DNA of 64,000 nucleotides from Magnetospirillum sulfuroxidans (GCF_018224925.1 NZ_JAGTUF010000001.1:310001-374000); one strand, 5' to 3'; positions 25,026-33,946 are shown, counted from the first letter of the stretch. A program made the numbers and translations. The notes: a model not told the origin generated them from the letters alone.

Positions 25026-25607
25026 TCAAGCGGTCTCCTTCGCGATCACTTTAACCACCTGAGGTGGGGTGTAATCGGCGAATCCATCCAGCAGAACCAT
25101 TGGGTCGGACGACAGCGTCACCATGTCGCGGTGACGCTGTTTCAAGAAGCCCTCGGCGGTCATGTGGTCGAGAAAAGCATGCAGGTGCCGGTAAAAGCCG
25201 CCAACGTCAAGAAAGCCCGCCGGTTTGGCGTGCAGGCCCAACTGACCCCAGGTCCACACCTCGAACACTTCTTCCAAGGTCCCGATACCGCCGGGCAGGG
25301 CGATGAAGGCGTCGGACATTTCGGCCATCATCGCCTTGCGTTCATGCATGGAGCCGACCACGTGCAATCGGCTGACGTCGCGATGGCCCGCTTCCATGCG
25401 CATCAGGGCTTCGGGGATGATGCCGGTGACGGTGCCGCCGGCGGTCATCACCGCATCGGCGACAATGCCCATCAGCCCGACATTGCCACCGCCATAGACC
25501 AGTTCCAGGCCGCGTGCGACCAATGCGGCGGCCAAGCCGCGGGCGGCATCGGCGTATTCGGGCCGGATGCCGGGGTTGGAGCCGCAAAAAACGCAGACGC
25601 GCCGCAT
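25026..25607 (-). CDS. LOG-family protein (cytokinin/AMP phosphoribohydrolase type)
   Basis: A 193-residue LOG (lysine decarboxylase-like, TIGR00730) protein. Signatures are VFCGSNPG at the N-terminus, LVYGGGNVGLMGIVADAV near 36, HERKAMMAEMSDAFIALPGG and PGGIGTLEEVFEVWTWGQLG near 104. Family enzymes remove ribose 5-phosphate from N6-modified AMP or from purine and pyrimidine monophosphates. The gene is two bases downstream of thiE, the last of a four-gene minus-strand operon. Confidence 0.9.
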   Translation of the reverse strand: MRRVCVFCGSNPGIRPEYADAARGLAAALVARGLELVYGGGNVGLMGIVADAVMTAGGTVTGIIPEALMRMEAGHRDVSRLHVVGSMHERKAMMAEMSDAFIALPGGIGTLEEVFEVWTWGQLGLHAKPAGFLDVGGFYRHLHAFLDHMTAEGFLKQRHRDMVTLSSDPMVLLDGFADYTPPQVVKVIAKETA

Positions 25608-25609
25608 GC

Positions 25610-26323
25610 TTATTTCTCCGTCAAGACCTTATTGAACGCCTTGATCGCGGCATCTGGCCCTTCGGCGTGGTTCCATACGCCGCCCGACACCGCCAGGAAA
25701 TCGGCGCCGGCACGGATCAGCGGTCGGCAATTATCGACGGTGATGCCGCCGATGGCCACCGAGGGGACGGTGAACAGGGGGCTCCACCATTCCAGCAATT
25801 CCGCTTCGGCGTGGAATTTGGCTTCCTTGGTGTCGGTGGGGAAGAAGGCGCCAAAGGCGACGTAATCGGCGCCCTTTTCCCCGGCTTCCATGGCCAAGTG
25901 GCGGGAATCGTGGCAGGTGACGCCGACGATACCGTCGCCGATCATCTTGCGCGCCGCTTCGAACGTGCCGTCTTCCTGGCCGATATGGACGCCGTCGCAG
26001 CCGGTTTCAAAAGCCAGGTCGGCGCGATCATTGAGCAGCACGGCGATGCCGCGCTTTTGAGCCGGCGGTCGCAACACGTCGATGGCCCGGCACAAGGCAT
26101 CGTCGTCCAATCCCTTCAGACGAATTTGGGCACAGGCGATATCGCCGGCATCCAGGGTCTGTTCCCATACCGGCAACCACTGGTACGGGTTCTCGATCAC
26201 CGGCGGGGTGATCAGATAAAGGCGGCAAGGCTCTTTGGAAATGGTCGTTACTCCTGGCGGATTGGCTGGAACGGATGAAGCATGAAGGGGCGGAGAAAAG
26301 CAACCATGCCCACAAAAGGCCAC
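25610..26323 (-). CDS. thiE: Thiamine phosphate synthase-like protein
   Basis: A 237-residue TIM-barrel protein of the ThiE/TenI family, which join the pyrimidine and thiazole halves of thiamine. Motifs: CAQIRLKG near 62, LLNDRADLAFETGCDGVHIGQED near 95, GVTCHDSRHLAMEAGEKGADYVAFGAFFPT near 130 and VAIGGITVDNCRPLIRAGADFLAVSGGVW near 190. The start is a GTG at 26323 with AAGGA six bases upstream; the first 30 residues are extra relative to usual ThiE. No other thi gene is nearby, so a ThiE-like paralogue is possible. Confidence 0.82.
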   Translation of the reverse strand: MAFCGHGCFSPPLHASSVPANPPGVTTISKEPCRLYLITPPVIENPYQWLPVWEQTLDAGDIACAQIRLKGLDDDALCRAIDVLRPPAQKRGIAVLLNDRADLAFETGCDGVHIGQEDGTFEAARKMIGDGIVGVTCHDSRHLAMEAGEKGADYVAFGAFFPTDTKEAKFHAEAELLEWWSPLFTVPSVAIGGITVDNCRPLIRAGADFLAVSGGVWNHAEGPDAAIKAFNKVLTEK

Positions 26324-26387
26324 AATTCGTCCTTAATGCCGCCACGAGCGGCGGGCATGGTTTCTTATCTTCAGCGGTTTGCTCCCA

Positions 26388-26798
26388 TCACCGCTGAAGG
26401 AACTCCTGGCAGGTTTTGCCGGGGTCTCGAGCGCCGAGCAGATCGAGGGTGTCGCATCCCCACCGACCCTCCCCCCAAGCCCCTTTCTGCTCGGCCGCTT
26501 GACGAACAGCCCAGTGCGCTGGTCCATCCCCCGACAAGACGATCCGTTCGACGCCCGAGCGCAAGGCGGCCAAGGCCCAGCCGGGGCAATCGGCGCAATC
26601 CAGCGCGCCGACGATGTCGGCATGGGGAAATTCGTCGCGCAGCCGCGCCAGCAGGCGCAGCCACCAATGCGGCCCCTGTAATCCGGCGGCGCCGGGGGGG
26701 CTAAGCAGGATCAACCGCTTTGATCCTGCGGCGGCGACGGCGGCGCGGGCGTGTTCCAGGTCATGAACGAGGATGACCGGGGCGGTGCCGCCGGCCAT
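26388..26798 (-). CDS. Hypothetical alpha/beta protein
   Basis: A protein of about 136 residues that I do not recognise. It starts MAGGTAPVILVHDLEHARAA and alternates strands and helices (KRLILLSPPGAAG, ADIVGALDCADCPGWALAALRSG, RIVLSGDGP), suggesting a small TIM-barrel-like or Rossmann fragment with a Cys pair (CADC). The ATG at 26798 lies two bases after the DUF3124 stop, whereas the longer frame to 26921 overlaps that gene. Its place just ahead of thiE hints at a link to that barrel family, but this is inference. Confidence 0.65.
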   Translation of the reverse strand: MAGGTAPVILVHDLEHARAAVAAAGSKRLILLSPPGAAGLQGPHWWLRLLARLRDEFPHADIVGALDCADCPGWALAALRSGVERIVLSGDGPAHWAVRQAAEQKGAWGEGRWGCDTLDLLGARDPGKTCQEFLQR

Positions 26799-26800
26799 GA

Positions 26801-27310
26801 TTACTTGGTTCCCGTGGTGATGGCGCGGCCGGGGCTGGTGAAGGCCAGCGAATGGGGGCCGAAGAAATAGGCGTTGACGGTTTCGATGATCGGCTCGCTG
26901 ATCGGCCGCTCCGCACTCCATTCCACCAGGAAATTCGCGCCGGTTCCGCCGGCGTCGTCCTTGTGTTCGACAAAGACGTCGGTGGAGGCCATCGGGCCCA
27001 GGCTGGAGGGATCGGGCATGAATTCCCGCACCATCTTGCCGCTGGTGTCGTAATAGCGCACCGAGCGCACGGTCAGGCCGGCCTGGGGGTCGGTGTTGCG
27101 GATGGACAACATGGATGACAGCAGCAAGGTCTGCGGTTTTTGCTTGGAATCCAGATTGCCGTGCCAGATATGCGAATAGACCGGCACATAGACAAGCTGG
27201 CCCTTGGATTGTCGCAATTCCTCGGCCCCAGCCATTTCGGCGCAGGCCAGGGACAGGACAAGGGCAACGACAACCGCAAGGGGGGCGGCGAGGGGGGCGG
27301 CCAAGCGCAT
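26801..27310 (-). CDS. DUF3124 exported protein
   Basis: A 169-residue exported protein matching the DUF3124 pattern: QLVYVPVYSHIWHG, LSSMLSIRNTDPQAGLTVRSVRYYD, PMASTDVFVEHKDDAGGTGANFLVEW and AYFFGPHSLAFTSPGR. A signal peptide at the start (long hydrophobic run ending in LACAEMAGAEE) takes it to the periplasm; a lipobox-like LACA is possible. The start is the ATG at 27310 because the longer frame lacks family similarity. It heads the operon DUF3124-unknown-thiE-LOG. No function is established for the family. Confidence 0.82.
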   Translation of the reverse strand: MRLAAPLAAPLAVVVALVLSLACAEMAGAEELRQSKGQLVYVPVYSHIWHGNLDSKQKPQTLLLSSMLSIRNTDPQAGLTVRSVRYYDTSGKMVREFMPDPSSLGPMASTDVFVEHKDDAGGTGANFLVEWSAERPISEPIIETVNAYFFGPHSLAFTSPGRAITTGTK

Positions 27311-27445
27311 GGATCGTCTCCGGCTGATGATCGGGCTAAGGCTAGTCCCCTGACGGCGGCTGTCAAGACGGCGGCAACGTTGACACTGCTCTGTATCGGC
27401 CCTAACCTCGGGCTTTGATGCCTTAATCCCCTGGGGGAATTTGTT

Positions 27446-27670
27446 TTGTCTGGAGCCTTGAGCCGTACCGAAGCGGCCATTGATCGGCTGGGCGCCGCCA
27501 TCGACCGTCTGGAAGCCGCCGCCGCCCGCGTCGGCGCCGGCGATCTGTTGCTGGCTGGCGAATTGCGCGACGCCCGCGACCAGCATGCGGTGCTGGAAGA
27601 TACGACGCGGGTGGTGGCCCAGCGGTTGGATGGGGCCATCGGCCGCCTTCGCACCCTGTTGGAGGCTTGA
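27446..27670 (+). CDS. DUF4164-like coiled-coil protein
   Basis: A 74-residue coiled-coil protein (TEAAIDRLGAAIDRLEAAAARV repeats with heptad spacing) encoded directly upstream of zapA, as is usual for DUF4164 proteins in alphaproteobacteria. The start is a TTG behind GGGGGA. It ends three bases before the zapA start, so the two are coupled, and a role with ZapA at the division ring is plausible though unproven. Confidence 0.8.
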   Translation: MSGALSRTEAAIDRLGAAIDRLEAAAARVGAGDLLLAGELRDARDQHAVLEDTTRVVAQRLDGAIGRLRTLLEA

Positions 27671-27673
27671 GCC

Positions 27674-28000
27674 TTGGCCTATGTCAATTTATCCATCAAC
27701 GGCCGCATTCATGAAATCGCCTGTGACGATTCCCAGGTTGCCCGCATCCATGTCCTGGGCCAGATGATCGACGGCATTGCCCAAGATCTGCTGGGGCAGT
27801 TGGGAAATGTTCCCGATACCCGGCTGATGGTGATGGTGGCTTTGTCGCTGGCCGACGAATTGGCCGAAACGCGTGAGAACCTGAATGCCGCCAATAATGA
27901 CCTGACCAGCCTGGCCGATGGCGACCAGGATCTGGCCGAAGGCATCGAATCGTTGGCGGCGCGCATCGAAGCCATTGCAGAACGCCTGGAAAGGCCCTAG
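27674..28000 (+). CDS. zapA: Cell division protein ZapA
   Basis: A 108-residue ZapA homologue that bundles FtsZ filaments. The N-terminal domain reads VNLSINGRIHEIACDDSQ, the middle has DTRLMVMVALSLADEL, and the C-terminal half is a coiled coil. The start is a TTG eight bases after GGAGG. Followed by 6S RNA and the fau gene, a synteny conserved across proteobacteria. Confidence 0.9.
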   Translation: MAYVNLSINGRIHEIACDDSQVARIHVLGQMIDGIAQDLLGQLGNVPDTRLMVMVALSLADELAETRENLNAANNDLTSLADGDQDLAEGIESLAARIEAIAERLERP

Positions 28001-28011
28001 GTTCATCCCCA

Positions 28012-28176
28012 GGAGCGGTCTGCTGCACGGTGCGTCAGGCAGCTAATGTCCCTGGGGCGATATTTCTCCTATTGGGAGCTGTCTCTGGTGGGGCTCTGGC
28101 CCCATTACATGGCGCCCACCTGACAAGTCAGGCCACGGAGGACTTACAACGCCAACGGCCGAGGCGGCGCCGCTCC
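28012..28176 (+). ncRNA. ssrS: 6S RNA
   Basis: The gap between zapA and fau is the classic 6S RNA site. The segment CCTGGGGCGATATTTCTCC (28051-28069) matches the conserved 5' side of the central bubble (E. coli GAGCCGAUAUUU). GGAGCGG at 28012-28018 pairs perfectly with CCGCTCC at 28170-28176, giving a closing stem and a length of about 165 nt. It would bind the housekeeping RNA polymerase holoenzyme in stationary phase. Exact ends are inferred. Confidence 0.75.
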
Positions 28177-28184
28177 GCATTTTC

Positions 28185-28787
28185 ATGATCCATCCAAACC
28201 ACCCCGATCCCGACTTGACCACCGCTAAGGCGCAGGCCCGCGCCCACGCGGTGGCCGTGCGCCGTCAGGCCCACAGCGATTACGGCCGGCTGGCGGCGGA
28301 AAAGCTGGCCATCTATGGCAATGCCCTGACCTTTGACATCGGGACGGTGGTGGCCGGTTACTGGCCGATGGGCGATGAACTTGATCCCCGCCCCCTGCTT
28401 GAGCTTTTGGGCGGGCGGGGCTGTACATTGGCCTTGCCGGTGGTGACGGCGCGGGGGCAGGCATTGACCTTTCGCCGCTGGGACAGCGGCGACCCGCTGG
28501 AAGCCGGTTTCCATGGCACCCTTCACCCCATCGCCGCATCCGCCGTCCTTGTGCCAAAGGTCTTGCTGGTGCCGTTGCTGGCCTTTGATGCCCACGGCTA
28601 TCGGTTGGGGTATGGTGGCGGTTATTATGATCGCACCCTGGCCGATTTGCGACTTCATGCCCATGTAACCGCCATCGGCATCGCCTTTGCCGCCCAGCAG
28701 GTGCAGGCGGTGCCGCGTGACCGCCACGATCAGCCCTTGGACCTGATGTTGACCGAACACGGTCCGATGAAGCCGGAGATTTCATGA
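28185..28787 (+). CDS. 5-formyltetrahydrofolate cyclo-ligase
   Basis: A 200-residue enzyme converting 5-formyl-THF to 5,10-methenyl-THF with ATP. Motifs are YWPMGDELDPRPLLELL, LVPLLAFDAHGYRLGYGGGYYDRTL with the ATP/substrate loop GYGGGYYDR, and VTAIGIAFAAQQV. It lies just after 6S RNA, as ygfA does in E. coli, and overlaps the next gene by four bases. The N-terminal region (TTAKAQARAHAVAVRRQAH) is typical. Confidence 0.9.
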   Translation: MIHPNHPDPDLTTAKAQARAHAVAVRRQAHSDYGRLAAEKLAIYGNALTFDIGTVVAGYWPMGDELDPRPLLELLGGRGCTLALPVVTARGQALTFRRWDSGDPLEAGFHGTLHPIAASAVLVPKVLLVPLLAFDAHGYRLGYGGGYYDRTLADLRLHAHVTAIGIAFAAQQVQAVPRDRHDQPLDLMLTEHGPMKPEIS

Positions 28788-29602
28788 GACTTTTGTATTT
28801 GGGCGATATCGTTGGCCGCGCCGGCCGTGACGCGGTGGTGGGCGCTTTGGGGCAAGCGCGGGAGCGGCTGCGGTTGGATTTCGTCGTTGCCAACGGCGAG
28901 AACGCCGCCCATGGCTTTGGCATTACGCCCAAACTGTGCGACGAGTTGTTCCAAGCCGGTGTCGATGTCATCACCCTGGGCAATCACACTTGGGACCAAC
29001 GCGAGATCATCCCCCATCTGGACGCCGAGCCGCGGTTGTTGCGCCCGGCCAATTACCCGGCCGGCACGCCGGGCAAGGGCGTCGGCATCTTCGAGGCGCC
29101 GCGCGGCAAGAAGGTGATGGTGGTCCAGGTGATGGGACGCTTGTTCATGGACCCGCTGGATTGTCCGTTCGCGGCGGTGGAAAAAGAATTGCGCAAGGTC
29201 CGGCTTGGGCCGGGCGGCGCCGATGCCATCATCATCGACATTCATGCCGAGGCGACCAGCGAAAAGATGGCGCTGGGCCATGTGTGCGACGGCGGCGCCT
29301 CGCTGGTGGTCGGCGGGCATTCCCATATTCCCACCGCCGATGCCCAGATTTTCCCCGGCGGGACCGCCTATCAGACCGATGCCGGCATGTGCGGCGATTA
29401 CAATTCGGTCATCGGCATGAAAAAAGATGCCGCCATCCACAAATTCGTCCGCAAGATTCCGGGTGAACGGCTGTCGCCAGCCGATGGCGACGGCACCTTA
29501 TGCGCGGTTTTCGTCGAAACCGATGATCGCACCGGCCTGGCGGTGCGGGTGGCGCCATTGCGCATCGGTCCGCGGTTGGCGGAAAGCTGGCCGGATTGCT
29601 GA
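28784..29602 (+). CDS. YmdB-type metallophosphoesterase (TIGR00282)
   Basis: A 272-residue calcineurin-like phosphodiesterase of the YmdB family, which hydrolyse 2',3'-cyclic nucleotides. Metal ligands appear in LYLGDIVGRAGRD (residues 4-16), VANGENAAHGFG near 38, TLGNHTWDQREI near 66, DIHAEATSEK and VVGGHSHIPTADAQ near 185. Length is normal. The start overlaps the fau stop (ATGA), so they are coupled. Confidence 0.92.
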   Translation: MRLLYLGDIVGRAGRDAVVGALGQARERLRLDFVVANGENAAHGFGITPKLCDELFQAGVDVITLGNHTWDQREIIPHLDAEPRLLRPANYPAGTPGKGVGIFEAPRGKKVMVVQVMGRLFMDPLDCPFAAVEKELRKVRLGPGGADAIIIDIHAEATSEKMALGHVCDGGASLVVGGHSHIPTADAQIFPGGTAYQTDAGMCGDYNSVIGMKKDAAIHKFVRKIPGERLSPADGDGTLCAVFVETDDRTGLAVRVAPLRIGPRLAESWPDC

Positions 29603-29656
29603 TCGGCTTCATCTGTACGAAAAAAGCGGCGGTGGCGTAACTTTCGTCGCGGCGCC

Positions 29657-29697
29657 GGCGAAATCCCCTTTATCGACATCATCGAGGGGATTTCGCC
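29657..29697 (+). promoter_or_regulatory. Perfect hairpin burying the ribosome binding site of the thioredoxin gene
   Basis: GGCGAAATCCCC (29657-29668) and GGGGATTTCGCC (29686-29697) form a perfect 12-base stem with a 17-base loop ending directly at the ATG (29698). The GAGGGGA ribosome binding site is in the right arm, so translation should depend on opening the stem. A dimeric-repressor operator is the alternative reading. Confidence 0.65.
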
Positions 29698-30081
29698 ATG
29701 AACCGAATCTTGCTTTCCGCCACCCTATGCGCCGGCCTGTTGTTCAGCTTGCCGGCCTTGGCCGCCGAAGCCTTCACCAAAGCCGCCTTTACCCAAGCGC
29801 AAGAGGCGGGGGCGGACATCTTGCTGCATGTGCATGCCCCGTGGTGTCCGACCTGCAAGGCACAAGAGCCCAGTGTCGCGATGCTTGAGCACGACATCCC
29901 CGCGCTCAAGGTTTTCCGGATCGACTTCGATAGCCAAAAAGACATCTTGAACGAACTCAAGGTGCGTTCGCAAAGCACGTTGATCGCCTTCAAGGGCAAG
30001 ACCGAGACGTCGCGCATGACCGGGGTGACCGATCCCAAGGCGATCACCGCCATGGTTGCCCCATCCGCCATGATGAAATAG
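29698..30081 (+). CDS. Periplasmic thioredoxin-like protein
   Basis: A 127-residue exported thioredoxin-fold protein. A signal peptide (LLFSLPALAAEA) is followed by the redox centre HAPWCPTCKAQEP near residue 44, with a CPTC active site, and RSQSTLIAFKGK with a position equivalent to the cis-Pro replaced by Thr-Leu context. It should exchange disulfides in the periplasm and receive electrons from the CcdA-like protein encoded nine bases downstream. The 5' end is under a striking hairpin. Confidence 0.88.
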   Translation: MNRILLSATLCAGLLFSLPALAAEAFTKAAFTQAQEAGADILLHVHAPWCPTCKAQEPSVAMLEHDIPALKVFRIDFDSQKDILNELKVRSQSTLIAFKGKTETSRMTGVTDPKAITAMVAPSAMMK

Positions 30082-30089
30082 GCGCGGCC

Positions 30090-30794
30090 ATGGCTGCCTT
30101 GATCGCCGCCTATCTGGCCGGCATTTTGTCCACCTTGTCGCCGTGCGTGTTGCCGCTGATCCCGGTGTTGCTGGGCAGCGCCCTGCAAAGCCATCGCTTG
30201 GGGCCGGTGGCTTTGGCCGCCGGTCTGGCGGTGTCTTTCGCCGGTTTGGGCATTGCCTTGGCGACGTTCGGCTTCGCCGTCGGTTTGGATGGTCAGGCGA
30301 TCCGCATGGCCGCGGCGCTGGCCATGGGCATCTTTGGTCTGGTCTTGCTGGTGCCCGCTTTCGGTCGCGGCTTTGCCGTCATCGCCGCGCCGCTGGCCGG
30401 TCACGGCAATGCGGTGCTGGGCCGTATCTCGGGCGATGGTCTGGGGGGGCAATTCGCCCTGGGGCTGTTGCTGGGGGCGGTGTGGTCGCCGTGCACCGGC
30501 CCGACCTTGGGGGCGGCGGTGGGGTTGGCCGGGGCCAGCGACACGGCCGCACAAGCCGCGGCGGTGATGGTCGTCTTCGCTTTGGGGGCGGCGAGTCCGC
30601 TGTTGATGCTGGCTTATGGTCTGGCGTCGTGGCGGCGGCATTTGGCCGGTTTTGCCGCCAGAGCCAAGCCCGTGATGGGCGGATTGCTGCTGCTGGTGGC
30701 GGTTCTGGCGCTCAGCGGCGGCGACAAGGCGCTGGAGACTTGGCTGGTATCGGTGATGCCGCCGTGGCTGGTGGCGTTGACGGTCATGCTGTGA
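30090..30794 (+). CDS. CcdA-family transmembrane thiol transporter
   Basis: A 234-residue membrane protein with about six helices, of the CcdA/DsbD-gamma family. The paired redox cysteines lie in LSPCVLPLIP (about residue 18) and WSPCTGPTLG (about residue 133). It should carry electrons from cytoplasmic thioredoxin to the periplasmic thioredoxin-like partner encoded upstream. No cytochrome c maturation gene is nearby, so a dedicated two-component thiol relay for oxidative or metal stress fits better than heme delivery. Its end overlaps the convergent cyclase gene by about 11 bases. Confidence 0.88.
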   Translation: MAALIAAYLAGILSTLSPCVLPLIPVLLGSALQSHRLGPVALAAGLAVSFAGLGIALATFGFAVGLDGQAIRMAAALAMGIFGLVLLVPAFGRGFAVIAAPLAGHGNAVLGRISGDGLGGQFALGLLLGAVWSPCTGPTLGAAVGLAGASDTAAQAAAVMVVFALGAASPLLMLAYGLASWRRHLAGFAARAKPVMGGLLLLVAVLALSGGDKALETWLVSVMPPWLVALTVML

Positions 30795-31869
30795 GGGAGG
30801 GGACGGTCAGGCCAGAGAGAAAAGCGACTTCGTATTCGCCCAATCCTTTAAGGGGAAGCCGGCGGATTTCCGCCGAACCGAAACGATCCCCCAGATGGGC
30901 AAGGGCCTTTGCCGGCAGGCACAGGCCGGACGGTTGGGCGCTGGAACATAATCTGGCGGCGGTGTTGACGGTGTCGCCCCAAACGTCGAATTGCATACGC
31001 TTGCCGCCGATGATGCCGGCGACGGTGGGGCCGAAGGCCACGCCGATCCGCACTTCCCAGCCGATCTCCAACTCGCGGGTCTGGCGGATCATTTCCAGGG
31101 CGGCGGCAATCAGTCGATCCTCGACATTCGGCACTTTTTCCAGAACTCCACAGGCGGCCATATAGGCGTCGCCGATGGTCTTGATCTTTTCCAGGCCAAA
31201 CGTTTCTGAAATGGCTTCGAACCGTCGGATCAGGCGGTTCAGGTTGACCACCACCTTGGTCGGGGTGTTGTTGCGGGTGAAATTGGTGAAACCGCAGACA
31301 TCCGCGAACAAGACGCCGGCATGGTCAATGACCGATGGCCGGAATGTGCCGTTGGCCATGAATTCGTCCACCACCTTTTCCGGCAAGGTGTTGCGCAGCA
31401 AGGTGCGTTGTTTTTCGTGTTCCGCGCACAATGTTTCCTCGACCGCGCGGCGTTGCCGCATATTGGCGTTTTGGGCCAGCAGGCCGGTGATGCGGGCGCG
31501 AAAAATCGGGGGGCGATACCGTTTCGGCATGAAATCCGCCGCCCCGGCATTGAGATAGGCGCTGACCAGGCTGTCGTCGTGTTCCTGGGCGGTGACCACC
31601 AACACCGGAATATCGCGGTAATCGGGCACGCGGATGAAGCTGGCCATGAAGTCCAGCCCGGTCATGTCGGGCAAATGGTGGTCGAGCAGAATAAGACTGA
31701 TGGATTTGTCGGCCAACATCTCCAGACCGGCGGTCCCGGTGTCGGCGGTAATCACTTCGATGGTGGAAAACAGGCGGATGGCCTTTTCCATCACCGCCTG
31801 AGCGGTACGGCTGTCATCGACGATGAGAATGGCACCGGAAGGCAAGGCGGCGGTGGTGTCAGTCGTCAA
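30784..31869 (-). CDS. Response regulator with adenylate/guanylate cyclase output
   Basis: A protein of about 361 residues. A receiver domain (ILIVDDSRTAQAVMEKAI, phospho-acceptor Asp in LILLDHHLPDMTG, Lys in FMPKRYRP) is followed by a coiled linker (EKQRTLLRNTLPEKVVDEFM) and a class III cyclase domain with metal sites in VLFADVCGFTNFT and KIKTIGDAYMAACG, and FDVWGDTVNTAARL. Phosphorylation should control cyclic nucleotide synthesis. The probable start is a TTG at 31869; the frame extends to 32037 through low-complexity, non-family sequence. The cognate kinase is not adjacent. Confidence 0.87.
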   Translation of the reverse strand: MTTDTTAALPSGAILIVDDSRTAQAVMEKAIRLFSTIEVITADTGTAGLEMLADKSISLILLDHHLPDMTGLDFMASFIRVPDYRDIPVLVVTAQEHDDSLVSAYLNAGAADFMPKRYRPPIFRARITGLLAQNANMRQRRAVEETLCAEHEKQRTLLRNTLPEKVVDEFMANGTFRPSVIDHAGVLFADVCGFTNFTRNNTPTKVVVNLNRLIRRFEAISETFGLEKIKTIGDAYMAACGVLEKVPNVEDRLIAAALEMIRQTRELEIGWEVRIGVAFGPTVAGIIGGKRMQFDVWGDTVNTAARLCSSAQPSGLCLPAKALAHLGDRFGSAEIRRLPLKGLGEYEVAFLSGLTVPSLTA

Positions 31870-32075
31870 GCCTGTCGCTCCCGTTCTGTCTCGTGACGGT
31901 ACAATAGACCGATCAACGGTTGCGCGAAAGAGGCGTCTCGTCGACGGCTGTCGCTGCTGCTGGATGGGCCGACCACCGGCTTTGCCCGCCGGCTGTCTGC
32001 CCCATGGCCTTTCTCCCACAAGATATGGTATAGGCAAGGTTTGTTCGTTTGCCCAAACTAAGGTTGTCGACAGTC

Positions 32076-32825
32076 ATGGCTGGTCATTCCCAATTCAAGA
32101 ACATCATGCACCGCAAGGGCGCACAAGACGCCAAGCGCGCCAAGGTCTTCACCAAGCTGATCCGTGAATTGACGGTTTCGGCCAAATCCGGCCAGCCCGA
32201 CCCGGCGATGAATCCGCGTTTGCGTGCCGCCATTCAGGCCGCGCGTGCCGCCAACATGCCGAAAGACACCATGGACCGCGCCATCAAGCGTGGCGCCGGC
32301 GGTGAAGACGGGGCCAATTACGAAGAAGTGCGCTATGAAGGCTATGGCCCTGGTTCGGTGGCCGTCATCGTCGAGGGGCTGACCGACAACCGCAATCGCA
32401 CCGCCTCGGAAGTGCGTTCGGCCTTTTCCAAGAATGGCGGCGCCCTGGGCGAATCCAATTCGGTGTCGTTCATGTTCGACCGCATCGGCGCCATTCGCTA
32501 TGCCGCTGAAATCGCCGAAGCCGACGCCATGTTCGAGGCGGCGCTGGAAGCTGGCGCCGACAATGTCGAATCGTCGGAAGACGGTCACGAAATCACCTGC
32601 ACTCCCGATGATCTGGCCACCGTCCGCGATGCGCTGGAAGCCACCTTCGGCACGCCGGAATACGCCCGCCTGGATTGGAAGCCGCAGACCAGCGTGCCGG
32701 TGGCCGATGAAAACGCCGCCAAGACGCTGATGAAGCTGCTGGACGCGTTGGAAGACAATGATGACGTCCAGCGGGTTTCGGCCAATTTCGAAATCCCCGA
32801 CGACATCATGGAAAAGTTGGGTTGA
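32076..32825 (+). CDS. YebC/PmpR-family transcription/translation factor
   Basis: A 249-residue YebC protein beginning [20 protein letters not shown], with [16 protein letters not shown]-like [17 protein letters not shown] near residue 65, [23 protein letters not shown] near 90 and [17 protein letters not shown] near 120. The family was described as DNA-binding regulators and more recently as ribosome-associated factors helping at proline stretches. It directly precedes ruvC with a three-base gap, a common arrangement. The in-frame ATG at 32049 is less likely. Confidence 0.93.
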   Translation: MAGHSQFKNIMHRKGAQDAKRAKVFTKLIRELTVSAKSGQPDPAMNPRLRAAIQAARAANMPKDTMDRAIKRGAGGEDGANYEEVRYEGYGPGSVAVIVEGLTDNRNRTASEVRSAFSKNGGALGESNSVSFMFDRIGAIRYAAEIAEADAMFEAALEAGADNVESSEDGHEITCTPDDLATVRDALEATFGTPEYARLDWKPQTSVPVADENAAKTLMKLLDALEDNDDVQRVSANFEIPDDIMEKLG

Positions 32826-32828
32826 TAA

Positions 32829-33326
32829 ATGCGCGTGCTGGGGCTGGATCCGGGGTTGCGGGTGACGGGTTGGGGGATGATCGAAATGATCGACAACCGG
32901 TTGCGTTATCTTGGCGACGGCACCATCCGCTCTGATGCGACCTTGTCCCTGGCCGAACGGCTGGGGCAATTGCATCGCGGGGTTATCGAGGTCATCGCCG
33001 CCTGGTCGCCCGATGGGGCGGCGGTGGAACAGACCTTCGTTAACAAGAACCCGGAAAGCACGTTGAAGCTGGGGCAGGCGCGCGGCGTGGTGATGCTGGC
33101 GCCGGCTTTGGCCGGTCTTGCGGTGGGCGAATACGCGCCGACCCAGATCAAGCAGGCGGTGGTCGGAAGCGGGCGGGCCGCCAAGGAACAGGTGGGAATG
33201 ATGGTGCGTACCTTGCTGCCCGGCTGTCTGGTGACCAGTCCCGATGCCGCCGACGCCCTGGCGGTGGCCATCTGTCACGCCCATCATGCCGCCACGGCGC
33301 GACGGATACAGGCGGCCAGCCGATGA
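32829..33326 (+). CDS. ruvC: Holliday junction resolvase RuvC
   Basis: A 165-residue endonuclease that cuts Holliday junctions. Catalytic acidic residues appear in [12 protein letters not shown] (Asp7), [22 protein letters not shown] (Glu near 68) and [17 protein letters not shown] (Asp near 140). Length is typical. It overlaps ruvA by four bases in the ruvCAB operon. Confidence 0.96.
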   Translation: MRVLGLDPGLRVTGWGMIEMIDNRLRYLGDGTIRSDATLSLAERLGQLHRGVIEVIAAWSPDGAAVEQTFVNKNPESTLKLGQARGVVMLAPALAGLAVGEYAPTQIKQAVVGSGRAAKEQVGMMVRTLLPGCLVTSPDAADALAVAICHAHHAATARRIQAASR

Positions 33327-33946
33327 TCGCCAAGCTCAAGGGCCTGATTGATAGCCTGGGGGATGATTTCGCCATCGTTGATGTCGGTGGCGTCGGGTAT
33401 CTGGTGTTTTGTTCGGGCCGCACGCTGGGGCGGCTGCAAACCGGTGCCGCCGCGGCCTTGCATGTGGAAACCCATGTGCGCGAGGATCATATCCATCTCT
33501 ATGGCTTCATCGAGCCGGGCGAGCGCGATTGGTTCAATCTGCTGACCACGGTTCAAGGGGTGGGGGCCAAGGTGGCCCTGGCCATCTTGTCGGTGGCCGG
33601 ACCGGAACAATTGCTGCAAACCATCGCCGCCCAGGACAAGGTGTTGTTGACGCGGGCCAGCGGCGTCGGTCCCAAGCTGGCGGTCCGTATCCTCACCGAG
33701 CTCAAGGACAAGGCCGGCAAGATGAGCCTGGGCGCTTTCGCCCCCAGTGCGGCGGCGGCGATTTCCACCCCGGTTGGCGGCGGGGTGATGGAAGACGCCA
33801 TCTCGGCCTTGGTCAATTTGGGCTATAAGCGGCTGGAAGCCTTTGAAGCGGTCGGAGTGACCGCGCAGGAACTGGGCGAGGGGGCTGATTCCTCCAGCCT
33901 GATCCGCCATGCGCTCAAGCGCCTGGGCAAGGATCTGATGCGATGA
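33323..33946 (+). CDS. ruvA: Holliday junction DNA helicase subunit RuvA
   Basis: A 207-residue RuvA. The OB-fold N-terminus is [29 protein letters not shown], with helix-hairpin-helix motifs [17 protein letters not shown] and [22 protein letters not shown], and a C-terminal domain III ([18 protein letters not shown]) that contacts RuvB. It overlaps both ruvC and ruvB. Confidence 0.96.
   Translation: MIAKLKGLIDSLGDDFAIVDVGGVGYLVFCSGRTLGRLQTGAAAALHVETHVREDHIHLYGFIEPGERDWFNLLTTVQGVGAKVALAILSVAGPEQLLQTIAAQDKVLLTRASGVGPKLAVRILTELKDKAGKMSLGAFAPSAAAAISTPVGGGVMEDAISALVNLGYKRLEAFEAVGVTAQELGEGADSSSLIRHALKRLGKDLMR

Noticed and set aside
26241-26265. ATT or ACG start for thiE behind an internal AGGAG
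   Set aside because: The GTG at 26323 has a proper AAGGA site, so a rare start codon is not needed.
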